Origin: an uncultured Shewanella sp.
Lineage (GTDB): Bacteria; Pseudomonadota; Gammaproteobacteria; Enterobacterales; Shewanellaceae
Direction of reading: 5' to 3'
DNA: 64,000 nucleotides
Assembly: GCA_947503555.1 (NCBI GenBank)
Contig: CANNEE010000016.1
Coordinates: 1-64,000, forward strand
The translations under genes were made by a program, and so were the position numbers. Position 1 is the first letter of the stretch; every line of letters begins with the position of its first letter. This document shows, in pieces, positions 17,486 to 26,395 of this stretch. The notes beneath the pieces were generated by a model. The model ran no database searches and was not told the origin of the DNA. It saw only the letters and a program-made list of their open reading frames with translations.

Positions 17486-18796
17486 ATGCAAGTTTCTGTT
17501 GAAACAACACAAGGCCTAGAGCGTCGCCTTACCATTTCAGTTCCTGCTGAGCAGATTGAAAAGCTGGTTAAAGACAGTTTGATCCAAGAAGCTAAAACTG
17601 CTCGTATCTCTGGTTTCCGTCCAGGTAAGGTACCAGTAAGCGTGATCAATAAGCGTTATGGTAAAGCTATCCGTCAAGACATCACTGGCCGTGTGATGCA
17701 GCAAAACTTCGTTGAAGCTATCGTTGCTGAAAAGCTAAACCCAGCTGGTGCGCCAACTTTCACTCCAGGTGAAACTAAAGAAGAGAACTTTGAGTTTGTT
17801 GCTACTTTTGAAATCTACCCTGAAGTAGAACTAAAAGGCCTAGAGAGCATCGAAGTTGAAAAGCCAACTGCAGAAGTTAAAGACGCTGACGTTGACAACA
17901 TGATTGAAACGCTACGTAAGCAACACGCTTCATACGATGCAGTTGAGCGCGGCGCTGAAGACGGTGACAAAGTTAAGCTTAACTTTGTTGGCAGTGTAGA
18001 CGGTGAAGAGTTTGAAGGTGGTAAAGCCGATGACTTCGAACTACAGATGGGTTCTGGTCGTATGATCCCAGGCTTTGAAGATGGCATCCTTGGCCACAAA
18101 GCTGGTGATGAGTTCGAAATCGAAGTGACCTTCCCTGAAGAGTACCACGCAGAAAACCTAAAAGGTAAAGAAGCTAAGTTCGCTATCACACTTAACGAAG
18201 TATTAGGTGCGACGCTTCCAGAAGTTAACGATGAGTTTGCTTCACTATTCGGTATCGCTGATGGTGGTCTAGAAGCCCTTAAAGCTGAAATCCGTAAGAA
18301 CATGAACCGTGAGCTTGAGCAAGCGCTTAAAGCTAACGTAAAAGAGCAAGTGATCAACGGTCTTATCGATGCTAACGAAATCGAGCTTCCAAAAGCACTA
18401 ATCGACGGTGAAGTTAACGTGCTTCGTCAACAAGCTATGCAGCGTTTCGGTGGTCAAACTGCTAACATGCCTGAGCTTCCAGCTGAGCTATTCACTGAGC
18501 AAGCAGAGCGTCGTGTAAAAGTAGGCCTGCTACTAGGTGAAGTGATCAAGACTAAAGAGCTAAAAGCGGAAGATGAGCGTGTACAAGCGCTAATTACTTC
18601 TATGGCTTCTGCATACGAAGATCCAAGTGAAGTAGTTGCTTATTACAATGGCAACGAAGAGCTAATGCAAAACATGCGTAACGTTGCACTTGAAGAGCAA
18701 GCGGTTGAAGCACTGCTAGAAAGTGCTAAAGTAACCGACAAAGAAGTCGAGTTTGAAGATTTTATGAACAAGGCTCAAGCTCAAGCGCAAGCTTAA
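17486..18796 (+). CDS. tig: Trigger factor (ribosome-associated chaperone)
   Basis: Trigger factor binds ribosomal protein L23 at the tunnel exit and shields nascent chains; it also has prolyl isomerase activity. The 436-residue protein has the ribosome-docking signature SGFRPGKVP near residue 43. The FKBP-like domain lies at about 150-245 ([32 protein letters not shown]). A C-terminal helical chaperone region follows. The ATG at 17486 is 7 nt after GAGG. Codon use is strongly biased, as in highly expressed genes. A terminator separates it from clpP. Confidence 0.97.
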   Translation: MQVSVETTQGLERRLTISVPAEQIEKLVKDSLIQEAKTARISGFRPGKVPVSVINKRYGKAIRQDITGRVMQQNFVEAIVAEKLNPAGAPTFTPGETKEENFEFVATFEIYPEVELKGLESIEVEKPTAEVKDADVDNMIETLRKQHASYDAVERGAEDGDKVKLNFVGSVDGEEFEGGKADDFELQMGSGRMIPGFEDGILGHKAGDEFEIEVTFPEEYHAENLKGKEAKFAITLNEVLGATLPEVNDEFASLFGIADGGLEALKAEIRKNMNRELEQALKANVKEQVINGLIDANEIELPKALIDGEVNVLRQQAMQRFGGQTANMPELPAELFTEQAERRVKVGLLLGEVIKTKELKAEDERVQALITSMASAYEDPSEVVAYYNGNEELMQNMRNVALEEQAVEALLESAKVTDKEVEFEDFMNKAQAQAQA

Positions 18797-18828
18797 CTTG
18801 ACTTGATTGGCACTTCGCCATTTATAAT

Positions 18829-18863
18829 GGCTCGTATGAGGCTTCTCATGCGAGCCGTTTTTA
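18829..18863 (+). terminator. Terminator after tig
   Basis: 12-bp stem GGCTCGTATGAG / CTCATGCGAGCC (one G-U) with loop GCTT and GTTTTTA, 33 nt after the tig stop. A TATAAT at 18823-18828 with TTGACT 19 bp upstream overlaps it and may be a clpP promoter. Confidence 0.85.
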
Positions 18864-18878
18864 TTTAGGGAATAATAA

Positions 18879-19493
18879 ATGATGCATAATGCGCCAGAAT
18901 CAGTACTTAATGCCCTCGTACCTATGGTTGTTGAACAAACCGCAAAAGGTGAGCGCTCCTATGATATCTATTCTCGCCTGCTAAAAGAGCGAGTTATTTT
19001 CTTAGTCGGTCAGGTTGAAGAGCATATGGCTAACCTGATTGTTGCTCAATTACTCTTCTTAGAGTCGGAAAGTCCTGATAAAGATATTTATCTTTATATT
19101 AACTCTCCTGGTGGTTCAGTCACTGCGGGCATGGCGATTTATGACACCATGCAATTTATCAAGCCTAACGTCAGCACTGTTTGTATGGGACAAGCCTGCA
19201 GCATGGGGGCATTCCTGCTAGCTGGTGGTGCAGAAGGTAAGCGCCATTGTCTCCCTAATTCCAGGGTGATGATCCATCAGCCACTAGGTGGCTTCCAGGG
19301 GCAAGCGTCAGATATCGCAATTCATGCACAAGAGATTCTTGGCATCAAGAAGAAGTTAAACGAAATGCTAGCAGAGCATACTGGTCAGCCGCTAGAAGTG
19401 ATTGAGCGCGACACTGATCGTGATAACTTTATGAGTGCTGAGCAAGCGGTAGAATATGGTTTAGTTGATTCAGTACTAACCAAGCGAAGCTGA
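18879..19493 (+). CDS. clpP: ATP-dependent Clp protease proteolytic subunit
   Basis: ClpP forms the two-ring serine protease barrel that degrades substrates unfolded by ClpX or ClpA. In the 204-residue product the catalytic triad is Ser108 ([11 protein letters not shown]), His133 (MIHQPLGG) and Asp182 (DTDRDNF). [14 protein letters not shown] is the oxyanion region. A short N-terminal propeptide is expected. The ATG is 7 nt after AGGGA. It precedes clpX by 99 nt in the usual clpPX order. Confidence 0.97.
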   Translation: MMHNAPESVLNALVPMVVEQTAKGERSYDIYSRLLKERVIFLVGQVEEHMANLIVAQLLFLESESPDKDIYLYINSPGGSVTAGMAIYDTMQFIKPNVSTVCMGQACSMGAFLLAGGAEGKRHCLPNSRVMIHQPLGGFQGQASDIAIHAQEILGIKKKLNEMLAEHTGQPLEVIERDTDRDNFMSAEQAVEYGLVDSVLTKRS

Positions 19494-19592
19494 TTTTTGC
19501 CTGACGCTGCGCTATGCTGTGAATAAAGAAACAAGATGTAGCGCCATCGGGTGTTGTGCGGACGGTGGACGACCGCAGTAAGAGGTAAAATA

Positions 19593-20873
19593 ATGGGCGA
19601 CAATAAAGGTAACGGTGACAGCGGCAAGCTGCTGTACTGCTCTTTTTGTGGAAAGAGCCAACATGAAGTAAGAAAGCTCATTGCAGGGCCTTCGGTTTAT
19701 GTATGCGATGAGTGTGTTGAGTTATGTAACGACATTATTCGCGAAGAGATTAAAGAGATTTCGCCTAAGCGAGATCAAGATAAATTGCCTACGCCACATG
19801 AGCTAAGGGCGCACCTGGACGATTATGTGATTGACCAGAGTCAGGCTAAGAAAGTGCTTTCTGTTGCGGTTTATAACCACTACAAGCGCCTGAGAAATGG
19901 CACGCCTAAAGATGGCGTTGAGTTAGGCAAGAGTAACATTCTGCTTATTGGTCCTACAGGTAGTGGTAAAACACTGCTAGCTGAAACGCTCGCTCGCTTC
20001 CTTGATGTGCCATTTACTATGGCAGACGCTACCACTTTAACTGAAGCTGGTTATGTGGGTGAGGATGTTGAGAATATCATTCAGAAGCTACTACAAAAGT
20101 GCGACTATGATGTTGAGAAAGCACAGCGTGGTATCGTCTACATTGATGAGATTGATAAAATCAGTCGCAAGTCTGACAATCCTTCAATTACACGTGATGT
20201 GTCAGGTGAAGGTGTACAGCAAGCCTTGCTAAAACTGATTGAAGGTACTATTGCAGCAGTGCCTCCTCAAGGTGGTCGTAAGCATCCACAACAGGAGTTT
20301 TTGCAGGTAGATACCTCTAAGATTCTCTTTGTCTGTGGTGGTGCATTTGCAGGCCTAGAGAAAGTGATCGAGCAAAGAGCACATACTGGCACTGGAATTG
20401 GTTTTGGCGCCGAAGTGAAAGGTGAAGAGGATAAGAAGAATCTTTCTGATACCTTCCTGCAGGTTGAGCCAGAAGACTTAGTGAAATATGGTTTGATTCC
20501 TGAGTTTATTGGTCGTTTGCCTGTGCTTGCCACTTTGACTGAGCTCGACTCAGATGCGCTAGTACAGATTCTGTCTGAGCCTAAGAATGCGTTAACTAAG
20601 CAATACGCAGCGCTATTTGAGATGGAAGATGTAGAACTTGAGTTCCGTGAGGATGCACTTAAAGCGATAGCTCAAAAAGCGATGGATCGTAAAACCGGTG
20701 CGCGTGGCTTACGCTCTATTGTAGAAGGTATTCTACTCGATACCATGTATGATTTGCCTTCATCTGAAGGTGTGGTTAAGGCGGTTATCGATGAGTCTGT
20801 GGTTAAAGGCGAGTCAGATCCTATCCTCATTTACGAGAACAGTGATTCTCAGGTGGCCTCTGGCGACCAATAA
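19593..20873 (+). CDS. clpX: ATP-dependent Clp protease ATP-binding subunit ClpX
   Basis: ClpX is the hexameric AAA+ unfoldase that feeds ClpP. The 426-residue protein starts with a zinc-binding domain ([10 protein letters not shown] near residue 15, VCDECVELC near 40), then Walker A GPTGSGKT near 120, Walker [11 protein letters not shown] near 185, and the IGF loop (GIGFGAEV) that docks to ClpP. The frame is open from 19551, but the ATG at 19593 has GAGG 7 nt upstream and matches the family start. An RssB homologue lies about 9 kb downstream. Confidence 0.97.
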   Translation: MGDNKGNGDSGKLLYCSFCGKSQHEVRKLIAGPSVYVCDECVELCNDIIREEIKEISPKRDQDKLPTPHELRAHLDDYVIDQSQAKKVLSVAVYNHYKRLRNGTPKDGVELGKSNILLIGPTGSGKTLLAETLARFLDVPFTMADATTLTEAGYVGEDVENIIQKLLQKCDYDVEKAQRGIVYIDEIDKISRKSDNPSITRDVSGEGVQQALLKLIEGTIAAVPPQGGRKHPQQEFLQVDTSKILFVCGGAFAGLEKVIEQRAHTGTGIGFGAEVKGEEDKKNLSDTFLQVEPEDLVKYGLIPEFIGRLPVLATLTELDSDALVQILSEPKNALTKQYAALFEMEDVELEFREDALKAIAQKAMDRKTGARGLRSIVEGILLDTMYDLPSSEGVVKAVIDESVVKGESDPILIYENSDSQVASGDQ

Positions 20874-20901
20874 TTGACCTATTGTTATCAAGTTGAAAAA
20901 T

Positions 20902-20927
20902 AAGGAGTCCTATGGGCTCCTTTTTTT
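20902..20927 (+). terminator. Terminator after clpX
   Basis: Stem AAGGAGTCC / GGGCTCCTT (one T-G pair) with loop TAT and seven T residues, 28 nt after the clpX stop. Confidence 0.87.
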
Positions 20928-20937
20928 ATCTTTACCA

Positions 20938-20964
20938 TTGAAACTCTATGCGACGCCCCAATAT
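20938..20964 (+). promoter_or_regulatory. Heat-shock (sigma-32) promoter of lon
   Basis: TTGAA at 20938, 13 bp, then CCCCAATAT at 20956 fits the sigma-32 pattern. The sequence following, ATATACTGAC, closely parallels the E. coli lon heat-shock promoter as I remember it. It lies about 45 bp before the lon start. Confidence 0.8.
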
Positions 20965-21004
20965 ACTGACTTAACTAATCACAATCATAAAACGGAATCG
21001 AGCT

Positions 21005-23362
21005 ATGACCACAGATCATGAAGCGCATATCGAACTCCCCGTACTTCCACTAAGAGATGTGGTTGTATATCCCCATATGGTAATTCCGTTATTTGTTGGA
21101 CGAGAAAAGTCTATTCGTTGTCTTGAGACTGCGATGGAGCAAGATAAGCAAGTTATCTTGGTTGCTCAGCGTGATGCTGAGTTAGACGATCCAACTAGTG
21201 ACGATATTTTTGAAGTTGGTACCCTTGCTTCTATCTTGCAACTGTTAAAGCTACCTGACGGTACAGTAAAAGTATTGGTTGAAGGTGGGCGCCGTGCTCG
21301 CATTCAGCGTTATACCCAAGAAGAAGAGTTTTTTGTAGCTACAGCCGAGCTACTAAATTCTGAGCCTCTTGAAGAGAAAGAAGAAGAGGTATTGGTTCGC
21401 TCGGCTATTTCTCAGTTTGAAGGTTATATCAAGCTCAATAAGAAGATCCCACCCGAAGTGCTAACATCGCTTTCTGGCATAGATGAAGCTGCACGCTTGG
21501 CCGATACCATGGCTGCGCACATGCCGCTTAAGCTTGAAGATAAGCAATCTGTGCTTGAGATGATCGATATTGGTGAGCGTCTAGAGTACTTGATGGCGAT
21601 GATGGAAGGCGAAATTGATCTGCTTCAGGTTGAAAAACGTATTCGTACTCGTGTTAAGAAGCAGATGGAAAAGAGCCAGCGCGAGTATTACCTCAATGAG
21701 CAGATGAAGGCGATTCAAAAAGAGTTGGGCGATCTCGATGAGACCCACGATGAATTTGAAGGCCTAGGTAAGAAGATTGAAGAAGCGGGCATGCCTGCCG
21801 ATGCTAAAGAGAAAGCCAGCTCTGAGTTAAATAAGTTAAAGATGATGTCTCCTATGTCGGCAGAAGCGACCGTGGTTCGCAGCTATGTTGATTGGATGAC
21901 TTCAGTGCCTTGGAAACAGCGCTCAAAAATCAAACGTGACTTGAGTAAGGCACAAGATGTGCTGGATACAGATCACTTTGGTCTTGAGAAGGTTAAAGAG
22001 CGTATTCTTGAGTATTTGGCAGTACAAAGCCGCGTGAAGCAGTTAAAAGGGCCAATTCTGTGTTTAGTGGGGCCTCCTGGTGTCGGTAAAACCTCATTGG
22101 GTCAATCGATAGCGAAAGCGACTGGCCGTAAATATGTACGTGTCGCCTTGGGTGGCGTGCGTGATGAAGCGGAAATTCGTGGTCATAGACGTACCTATAT
22201 TGGCTCTATGCCGGGTAAGATCATTCAGAAGATGGCAAAAGTCGGGGTGAAGAACCCACTTTTCTTACTCGATGAGATCGATAAGATGAGCTCTGATATG
22301 CGCGGCGACCCATCATCGGCACTGCTTGAGGTGTTAGATCCAGAGCAAAACGCTACTTTTAACGATCACTATCTTGAAGTCGACTATGACCTGTCTGATG
22401 TCATGTTTGTTGCGACTTCTAACTCGATGAATATTCCTGGTCCTTTGCTTGACCGTATGGAAGTGATTCGTCTTTCTGGCTACACAGAAGATGAGAAGCT
22501 TAATATTGCTAAGCAGCATCTGTTGACCAAGCAGATTGAGCGTAATGGTCTTAAAGCGAAAGAGATTAGCGTAGATGATAGTGCTATTTTAGGCATTATT
22601 CGTTACTACACTCGTGAAGCGGGTGTGCGCGCACTAGAGCGAGAGCTGTCTAAAATCTGCCGTAAAGTAGTTAAGCAGATCCTGCTTGATAAGAGCATTA
22701 AGACAGTTGAGGTCACTCAGGATAATCTTAAGTCATTGCTTGGCGTACAAAGATACGACTATGGTAAGGCAGAGAGTGAAAACCAAATTGGGCAAGTACG
22801 CGGTTTGGCCTATACAGAAGTCGGTGGTGACCTATTGACCATCGAAGCGACGTCAGTAGCGGGTAAAGGTAAGTTTAGCTACACAGGCTCACTTGGTGAT
22901 GTGATGCAAGAGTCGATTCAGGCGGCGATGACTGTAGTCAGAGCCAGAGCCGAGCAGTTGGGTATCAACAGCGATTTCTATGAGAAACGTGATATTCATG
23001 TTCACGTGCCTGAAGGAGCGACGCCTAAAGATGGCCCTTCTGCGGGGGCGGCTATGTGTACAGCATTGGTGTCGAGTCTGACCGGTAATCCGATTAAAGC
23101 CGATGTGGCGATGACAGGTGAGATTACTCTAAGAGGCGAAGTATTACCTATCGGTGGTTTAAAAGAAAAGCTACTGGCAGCCCATAGAGGTGGGATAAAA
23201 CTCGTACTTATTCCAAAGGAAAATGAGCGAGACCTAGAAGAAATTCCACAAAATGTGATTGCAGACTTAGATATTCGTCCTGTGCAATGGGTCGATGAGG
23301 TGTTGAAATTGGCGTTAGAACGACCAGTTGAAGGCTTTGAAGTCGTCAAAAACATGAAATAA
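21005..23362 (+). CDS. lon: ATP-dependent protease Lon
   Basis: Lon is a hexameric AAA+ serine protease that degrades misfolded and regulatory proteins. The 785-residue protein has the N-terminal substrate-binding domain ([16 protein letters not shown] at residue 11), a coiled-coil segment near 200-250, Walker A GPPGVGKT near 355, Walker [10 protein letters not shown] near 420, and the protease domain with catalytic Ser in [11 protein letters not shown] near 678 and Lys in [14 protein letters not shown] near 721. Length equals E. coli Lon. It is preceded by a heat-shock promoter and followed by hupB, the usual order. Confidence 0.97.
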   Translation: MTTDHEAHIELPVLPLRDVVVYPHMVIPLFVGREKSIRCLETAMEQDKQVILVAQRDAELDDPTSDDIFEVGTLASILQLLKLPDGTVKVLVEGGRRARIQRYTQEEEFFVATAELLNSEPLEEKEEEVLVRSAISQFEGYIKLNKKIPPEVLTSLSGIDEAARLADTMAAHMPLKLEDKQSVLEMIDIGERLEYLMAMMEGEIDLLQVEKRIRTRVKKQMEKSQREYYLNEQMKAIQKELGDLDETHDEFEGLGKKIEEAGMPADAKEKASSELNKLKMMSPMSAEATVVRSYVDWMTSVPWKQRSKIKRDLSKAQDVLDTDHFGLEKVKERILEYLAVQSRVKQLKGPILCLVGPPGVGKTSLGQSIAKATGRKYVRVALGGVRDEAEIRGHRRTYIGSMPGKIIQKMAKVGVKNPLFLLDEIDKMSSDMRGDPSSALLEVLDPEQNATFNDHYLEVDYDLSDVMFVATSNSMNIPGPLLDRMEVIRLSGYTEDEKLNIAKQHLLTKQIERNGLKAKEISVDDSAILGIIRYYTREAGVRALERELSKICRKVVKQILLDKSIKTVEVTQDNLKSLLGVQRYDYGKAESENQIGQVRGLAYTEVGGDLLTIEATSVAGKGKFSYTGSLGDVMQESIQAAMTVVRARAEQLGINSDFYEKRDIHVHVPEGATPKDGPSAGAAMCTALVSSLTGNPIKADVAMTGEITLRGEVLPIGGLKEKLLAAHRGGIKLVLIPKENERDLEEIPQNVIADLDIRPVQWVDEVLKLALERPVEGFEVVKNMK

Positions 23363-23524
23363 TGCAAGAAATTGCTCTAATAACCCAAAAAATGTGAAAA
23401 AAGGGCTTAACAAACTGCTTACCTGTGGTAGCCTAGGCCAGTGACGAGAATAAAGCTGCAAGCCCTTGAGGCTGCTGGTTTTGAGCTCAATACAATTAAC
23501 ATTTTTTGGGTTTTCTTATAGGGG

Positions 23525-23553
23525 TTGAACTTTAGTTTCAGGCCTGATATAAA
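23525..23553 (+). promoter_or_regulatory. Sigma-70 promoter of hupB
   Basis: TTGAAC, 17 bp and TATAAA lie 69 bp before the hupB start. This gives hupB its own promoter independent of lon. Confidence 0.75.
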
Positions 23554-23621
23554 AAGTCTCCGCAGACCGCTCTAGAGAGGGATTTGGTTGCGGCGCAAAA
23601 AATACAATTCAAGGGGATGAC

Positions 23622-23894
23622 ATGAACAAATCTGAACTAATCGAGAAAATTGCTTCTGGTGCTGATATTTCTAAAGCAGCAGCTGGTCGTGCACTAGATT
23701 CTTTTATCGCAGCAGTTACCGATGGTCTAAAAGAAGGCGATAAGATTTCTCTTGTTGGTTTCGGTACTTTTGAAGTTCGTCAGCGTGCTGAGCGTACTGG
23801 TCGCAACCCACAGACTGGTAAAGAAATCAAAATCGCTGCTGCCAACATCCCAGCATTCAAAGCTGGTAAAGCACTGAAAGACGCTGTTAACTAA
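23622..23894 (+). CDS. hupB: DNA-binding protein HU-beta
   Basis: HU is a small abundant nucleoid protein that bends DNA without sequence specificity. The 90-residue product begins [26 protein letters not shown] and carries the arm motif [10 protein letters not shown] near residue 61. Length and sequence fit HU-beta. AGGGG lies just before the ATG, and the codons are those of a highly expressed gene. It sits in the conserved lon-hupB-ppiD order. Confidence 0.97.
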   Translation: MNKSELIEKIASGADISKAAAGRALDSFIAAVTDGLKEGDKISLVGFGTFEVRQRAERTGRNPQTGKEIKIAAANIPAFKAGKALKDAVN

Positions 23895-23929
23895 TATTAA
23901 CAACGTAGCCAATAATTGGTTTCGTATCT

Positions 23930-23954
23930 AAGCACTGCAATCGCAGTGCTTTTT
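23930..23954 (+). terminator. Terminator after hupB
   Basis: Perfect 9-bp stem AAGCACTGC / GCAGTGCTT with loop AATC followed by TTT, 36 nt after the hupB stop. Confidence 0.88.
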
Positions 23955-24002
23955 ACGAGTTTAAAGCGCCTCTTAGGTATCATTGAGCCCAAGTCCGCGT
24001 TA

Positions 24003-24064
24003 GATGAGTTTTGCTCATCAAGGTTACCGAAAAGCGCATCCAATCAGTGATGCGCTTTTTTATT
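24003..24064 (+). terminator. Second terminator-like structure in the ppiD leader
   Basis: A small hairpin (GATGAG / CTCATC, 24003-24019) is followed by a perfect 11-bp stem (AAAAGCGCATC / GATGCGCTTTT, 24030-24059) and a T run. The run ends 27 nt before the ppiD start. It could be an attenuator of ppiD or the end of a short RNA transcribed from the gap. Confidence 0.7.
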
Positions 24065-24091
24065 TGTAAGTCGCAACAAGCGAGAATTCGA

Positions 24092-25933
24092 ATGTTAGAA
24101 AAGATCCGCGAAGGTTCACAGGGTGTGATAGCTAAGACTATCTTAGTCCTCGTGATATTGTCCTTTGCATTTGCAGGAGTTAGTAGCTATTTAGGTTCAT
24201 CATCAGAGATCCCTGCCGCTACTGTAAATGGTGAAGAGATTAGCCAAAGTGCTTTAGAGCAGGCTTATCAAAATGAACGAGCACGCATGAAGCAGCAGCT
24301 TGGTGATCTATTCGATTCCCTTGCTGCTAATGACAACTATCTACAAAGTATTAAGCGAAGTGTGTTAGACCGTTTGATTGCCGAAAAATTGGTTGATCAA
24401 GCTGCAAGAGAGTTAGGTTTACGCGTTTCTGATGAACAGATTAAAAAAGCCATTGTTGCCGAGACCGCATTCCAGACCGATGGTGTGTTTGATAATGAGC
24501 GCTATCAGGCTCTGATCCGTCAAATCGGTTATAACCCTGCTAGCTTTAGCGAAATGATGCGTGTTGATATGACGCGTAATCAGTTGATTGCTGCAGTAGT
24601 CGGTACGGACTTTGTGTTAGAAGGTGAAGCTAAGCAGTATGCTGATGTTGAGGGACAAACCCGTAATATCGGTTATAAGTTGGTAGAGGCTGCGCCATTT
24701 CTTGATAAAGTGGCAGTTTCTGACGAAGACGCGCAAGCTTATTATGAGCAGAATTTAGGTCAATTTGTTAACCCAGAAGCCGTGAGCTTAGAGTATATCG
24801 AGCTTAGTGCAGCAGCACTTGCAAACGATATTGAAGTGAGTGAAGAGCAAATTCGTGCAGAGTATGAAGCTCAGCAATCACTTTACATGACGGCAGAGAA
24901 GCGACTAGCTGCACATATTTTGTTAGCAGATGAAGCAGCCGCCAAAGCGGTATATGACCGTTTAGTCGCAGGTGAAGATTTTGCCGCTTTAGCTAAAGCT
25001 GAGTCTCAAGATACCTTTAGCGGTGAAAATGGTGGTCAACTAGATTGGTTTGAAGCGGGTGTCATGGCCCCTGAATTTGATCAAGCGCTTTTTGCTCTTG
25101 AAAAGGGACTGTACTCTAACCTTGTTAAGACAGACTTTGGTTATCACATCATTAAGCTGTTAGATCTTCAGCCAGCTGCTGTCGCGCCATTTGAGCAAGT
25201 TAAAGATAAAGTGGCAGCAGAACTCAAATTGAGTTTAGCTGCTGATAAATTCTATGAGCTAAACGAACAGCTTAAAAATGTCAGCTATGAAGTTCCAGAT
25301 ACATTAGCTGAAGCCGCTGCTGAAACTGGCACTCAAGTTAAGTCTACGCCTATGATGAGCCATAGCAGTGCTATTGCGCCATTTGATAATCCTGAAGTAT
25401 TGAAAGCCGCTTTCTCTGAGACAGTAGTAAGTGAAGGTCTCAATAGTGAAGTGATAGAGTTGGGCGACAATCATGTGATTGTAGTGCGTAAGAAAGACTA
25501 TCAGCCTGCAGGCACAAAGAGCTTTGAAGATGTTAAGGATTCAATTGTTGCACGCTTGAAGCAAGACAAAGCCAATGAAATGGCTAAGGTAGAAGCTGAC
25601 GCATTACTTGCTAAGCTTGATGCTGGTGATACCAGTGTTGAGTTAACTAAGGTTGCTAGTCTTAGCCGTAATGCTCAAAACATTGCCCCTTCTATTGTGA
25701 CTAAAGCATTCCAGCTGCCAACTGCTGAGCTACCTTCAACAGGTACTGCAGGTTTAGCATCTGGCTATGCCGTAGTGGTATTAGATGGTGTTAATGCCGC
25801 TAAAGCAGCGGAGCCAGCTATGCTTGCTGCAATTAAACAGCGTCTAAACGCACAATACAGTGAAGCTGATTACCGTGCATTAGTTGCTGCACTGAAATCT
25901 TCTGCTGAAGTGCTATATCCAGTAGCAGAGTAA
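24092..25933 (+). CDS. ppiD: Inner-membrane anchored periplasmic chaperone PpiD (SurA/parvulin-like)
   Basis: PpiD is a membrane-anchored periplasmic folding factor that meets substrates leaving the Sec translocon. The 613-residue protein has a short cytosolic start MLEKIREGSQGVIAK, one membrane segment (about residues 15-35, ILVLVILSFAFAGVSSY), a SurA-like N domain with VNGEEIS near 50, a parvulin domain near 265-355 (RLAAHILLADE, GGQLDWFEAGVMAPEF, GYHIIKLLD) and a C-terminal region. The frame is open from 24011, but the ATG at 24092 matches the family start. Confidence 0.94.
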   Translation: MLEKIREGSQGVIAKTILVLVILSFAFAGVSSYLGSSSEIPAATVNGEEISQSALEQAYQNERARMKQQLGDLFDSLAANDNYLQSIKRSVLDRLIAEKLVDQAARELGLRVSDEQIKKAIVAETAFQTDGVFDNERYQALIRQIGYNPASFSEMMRVDMTRNQLIAAVVGTDFVLEGEAKQYADVEGQTRNIGYKLVEAAPFLDKVAVSDEDAQAYYEQNLGQFVNPEAVSLEYIELSAAALANDIEVSEEQIRAEYEAQQSLYMTAEKRLAAHILLADEAAAKAVYDRLVAGEDFAALAKAESQDTFSGENGGQLDWFEAGVMAPEFDQALFALEKGLYSNLVKTDFGYHIIKLLDLQPAAVAPFEQVKDKVAAELKLSLAADKFYELNEQLKNVSYEVPDTLAEAAAETGTQVKSTPMMSHSSAIAPFDNPEVLKAAFSETVVSEGLNSEVIELGDNHVIVVRKKDYQPAGTKSFEDVKDSIVARLKQDKANEMAKVEADALLAKLDAGDTSVELTKVASLSRNAQNIAPSIVTKAFQLPTAELPSTGTAGLASGYAVVVLDGVNAAKAAEPAMLAAIKQRLNAQYSEADYRALVAALKSSAEVLYPVAE

Positions 25934-25951
25934 GACAGAATTATTTCGATT

Positions 25952-25980
25952 AAAGGTCGGCAAATGCCGGCCTTTTTATT
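25952..25980 (+). terminator. Terminator after ppiD
   Basis: 10-bp stem AAAGGTCGGC / GCCGGCCTTT (one T-G) with loop AAAT and TTATTTTTT. Confidence 0.87.
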
Positions 25981-26060
25981 TTTTGACCATTAATATGAGT
26001 AGGGAGGCTGGGTATTGAAGCTAAAATGCGGACTAAAAGGCAATAATTCCCGAGGTGGCT

Positions 26061-26378
26061 TTAGATAGATTCTCGTATTTTATTGTGCATGTTATTCCAA
26101 GTGTCGGGTGTCTTCCCTTCTAACATGTAAACAAAGGCGATAAGCTCTGCAATAAGCGTATAGAGCTCGGGTGGAATTTCTTCTCCCAATTCAAGCATGG
26201 ATAAGAACTCACTAAGATGAGGATCCTTGTGAATATAAACCCCAGCTTCTTTTGCGAGTGCAATGATCTCTTCTGCAACCAGATCTTTGCCTGTCGCTGT
26301 GACCTTAGGTGCGCTTTTTCCATCGTAACTTAATGCGACCGCTTTGCGTACTTCACTATCCTGTATCGTGTCTTTCAT
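26061..26378 (-). CDS. FlhB C-terminal-domain homologue (FhlB-like export-switch protein)
   Basis: A 105-residue soluble protein resembling only the cytoplasmic tail of FlhB, the switch of the flagellar type III export gate. VRKAVALSYDGKSAPKVTATGKDLVAEEIIALAKEAG, broken here only by description, is the typical core, followed by GVYIHKDPHLSEFL and the ILELxxEIPxELY-like segment LGEEIPPELYTLIAE. The self-cleaving NPTH of full FlhB is absent, as in other stand-alone tails. It begins 17 nt after the FliK-like gene with an AGGATAAGG site, so both are one operon. The role is inferred from family resemblance. Confidence 0.82.
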   Translation of the reverse strand: MKDTIQDSEVRKAVALSYDGKSAPKVTATGKDLVAEEIIALAKEAGVYIHKDPHLSEFLSMLELGEEIPPELYTLIAELIAFVYMLEGKTPDTWNNMHNKIRESI

Positions 26379-26395
26379 AACCTTATCCTTTGACG

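Noticed and set aside
17815-18357. 180-codon frame antisense to tig
   Set aside because: Long only because of the strong codon bias of tig; the product is Ser/Pro-rich without a known fold.
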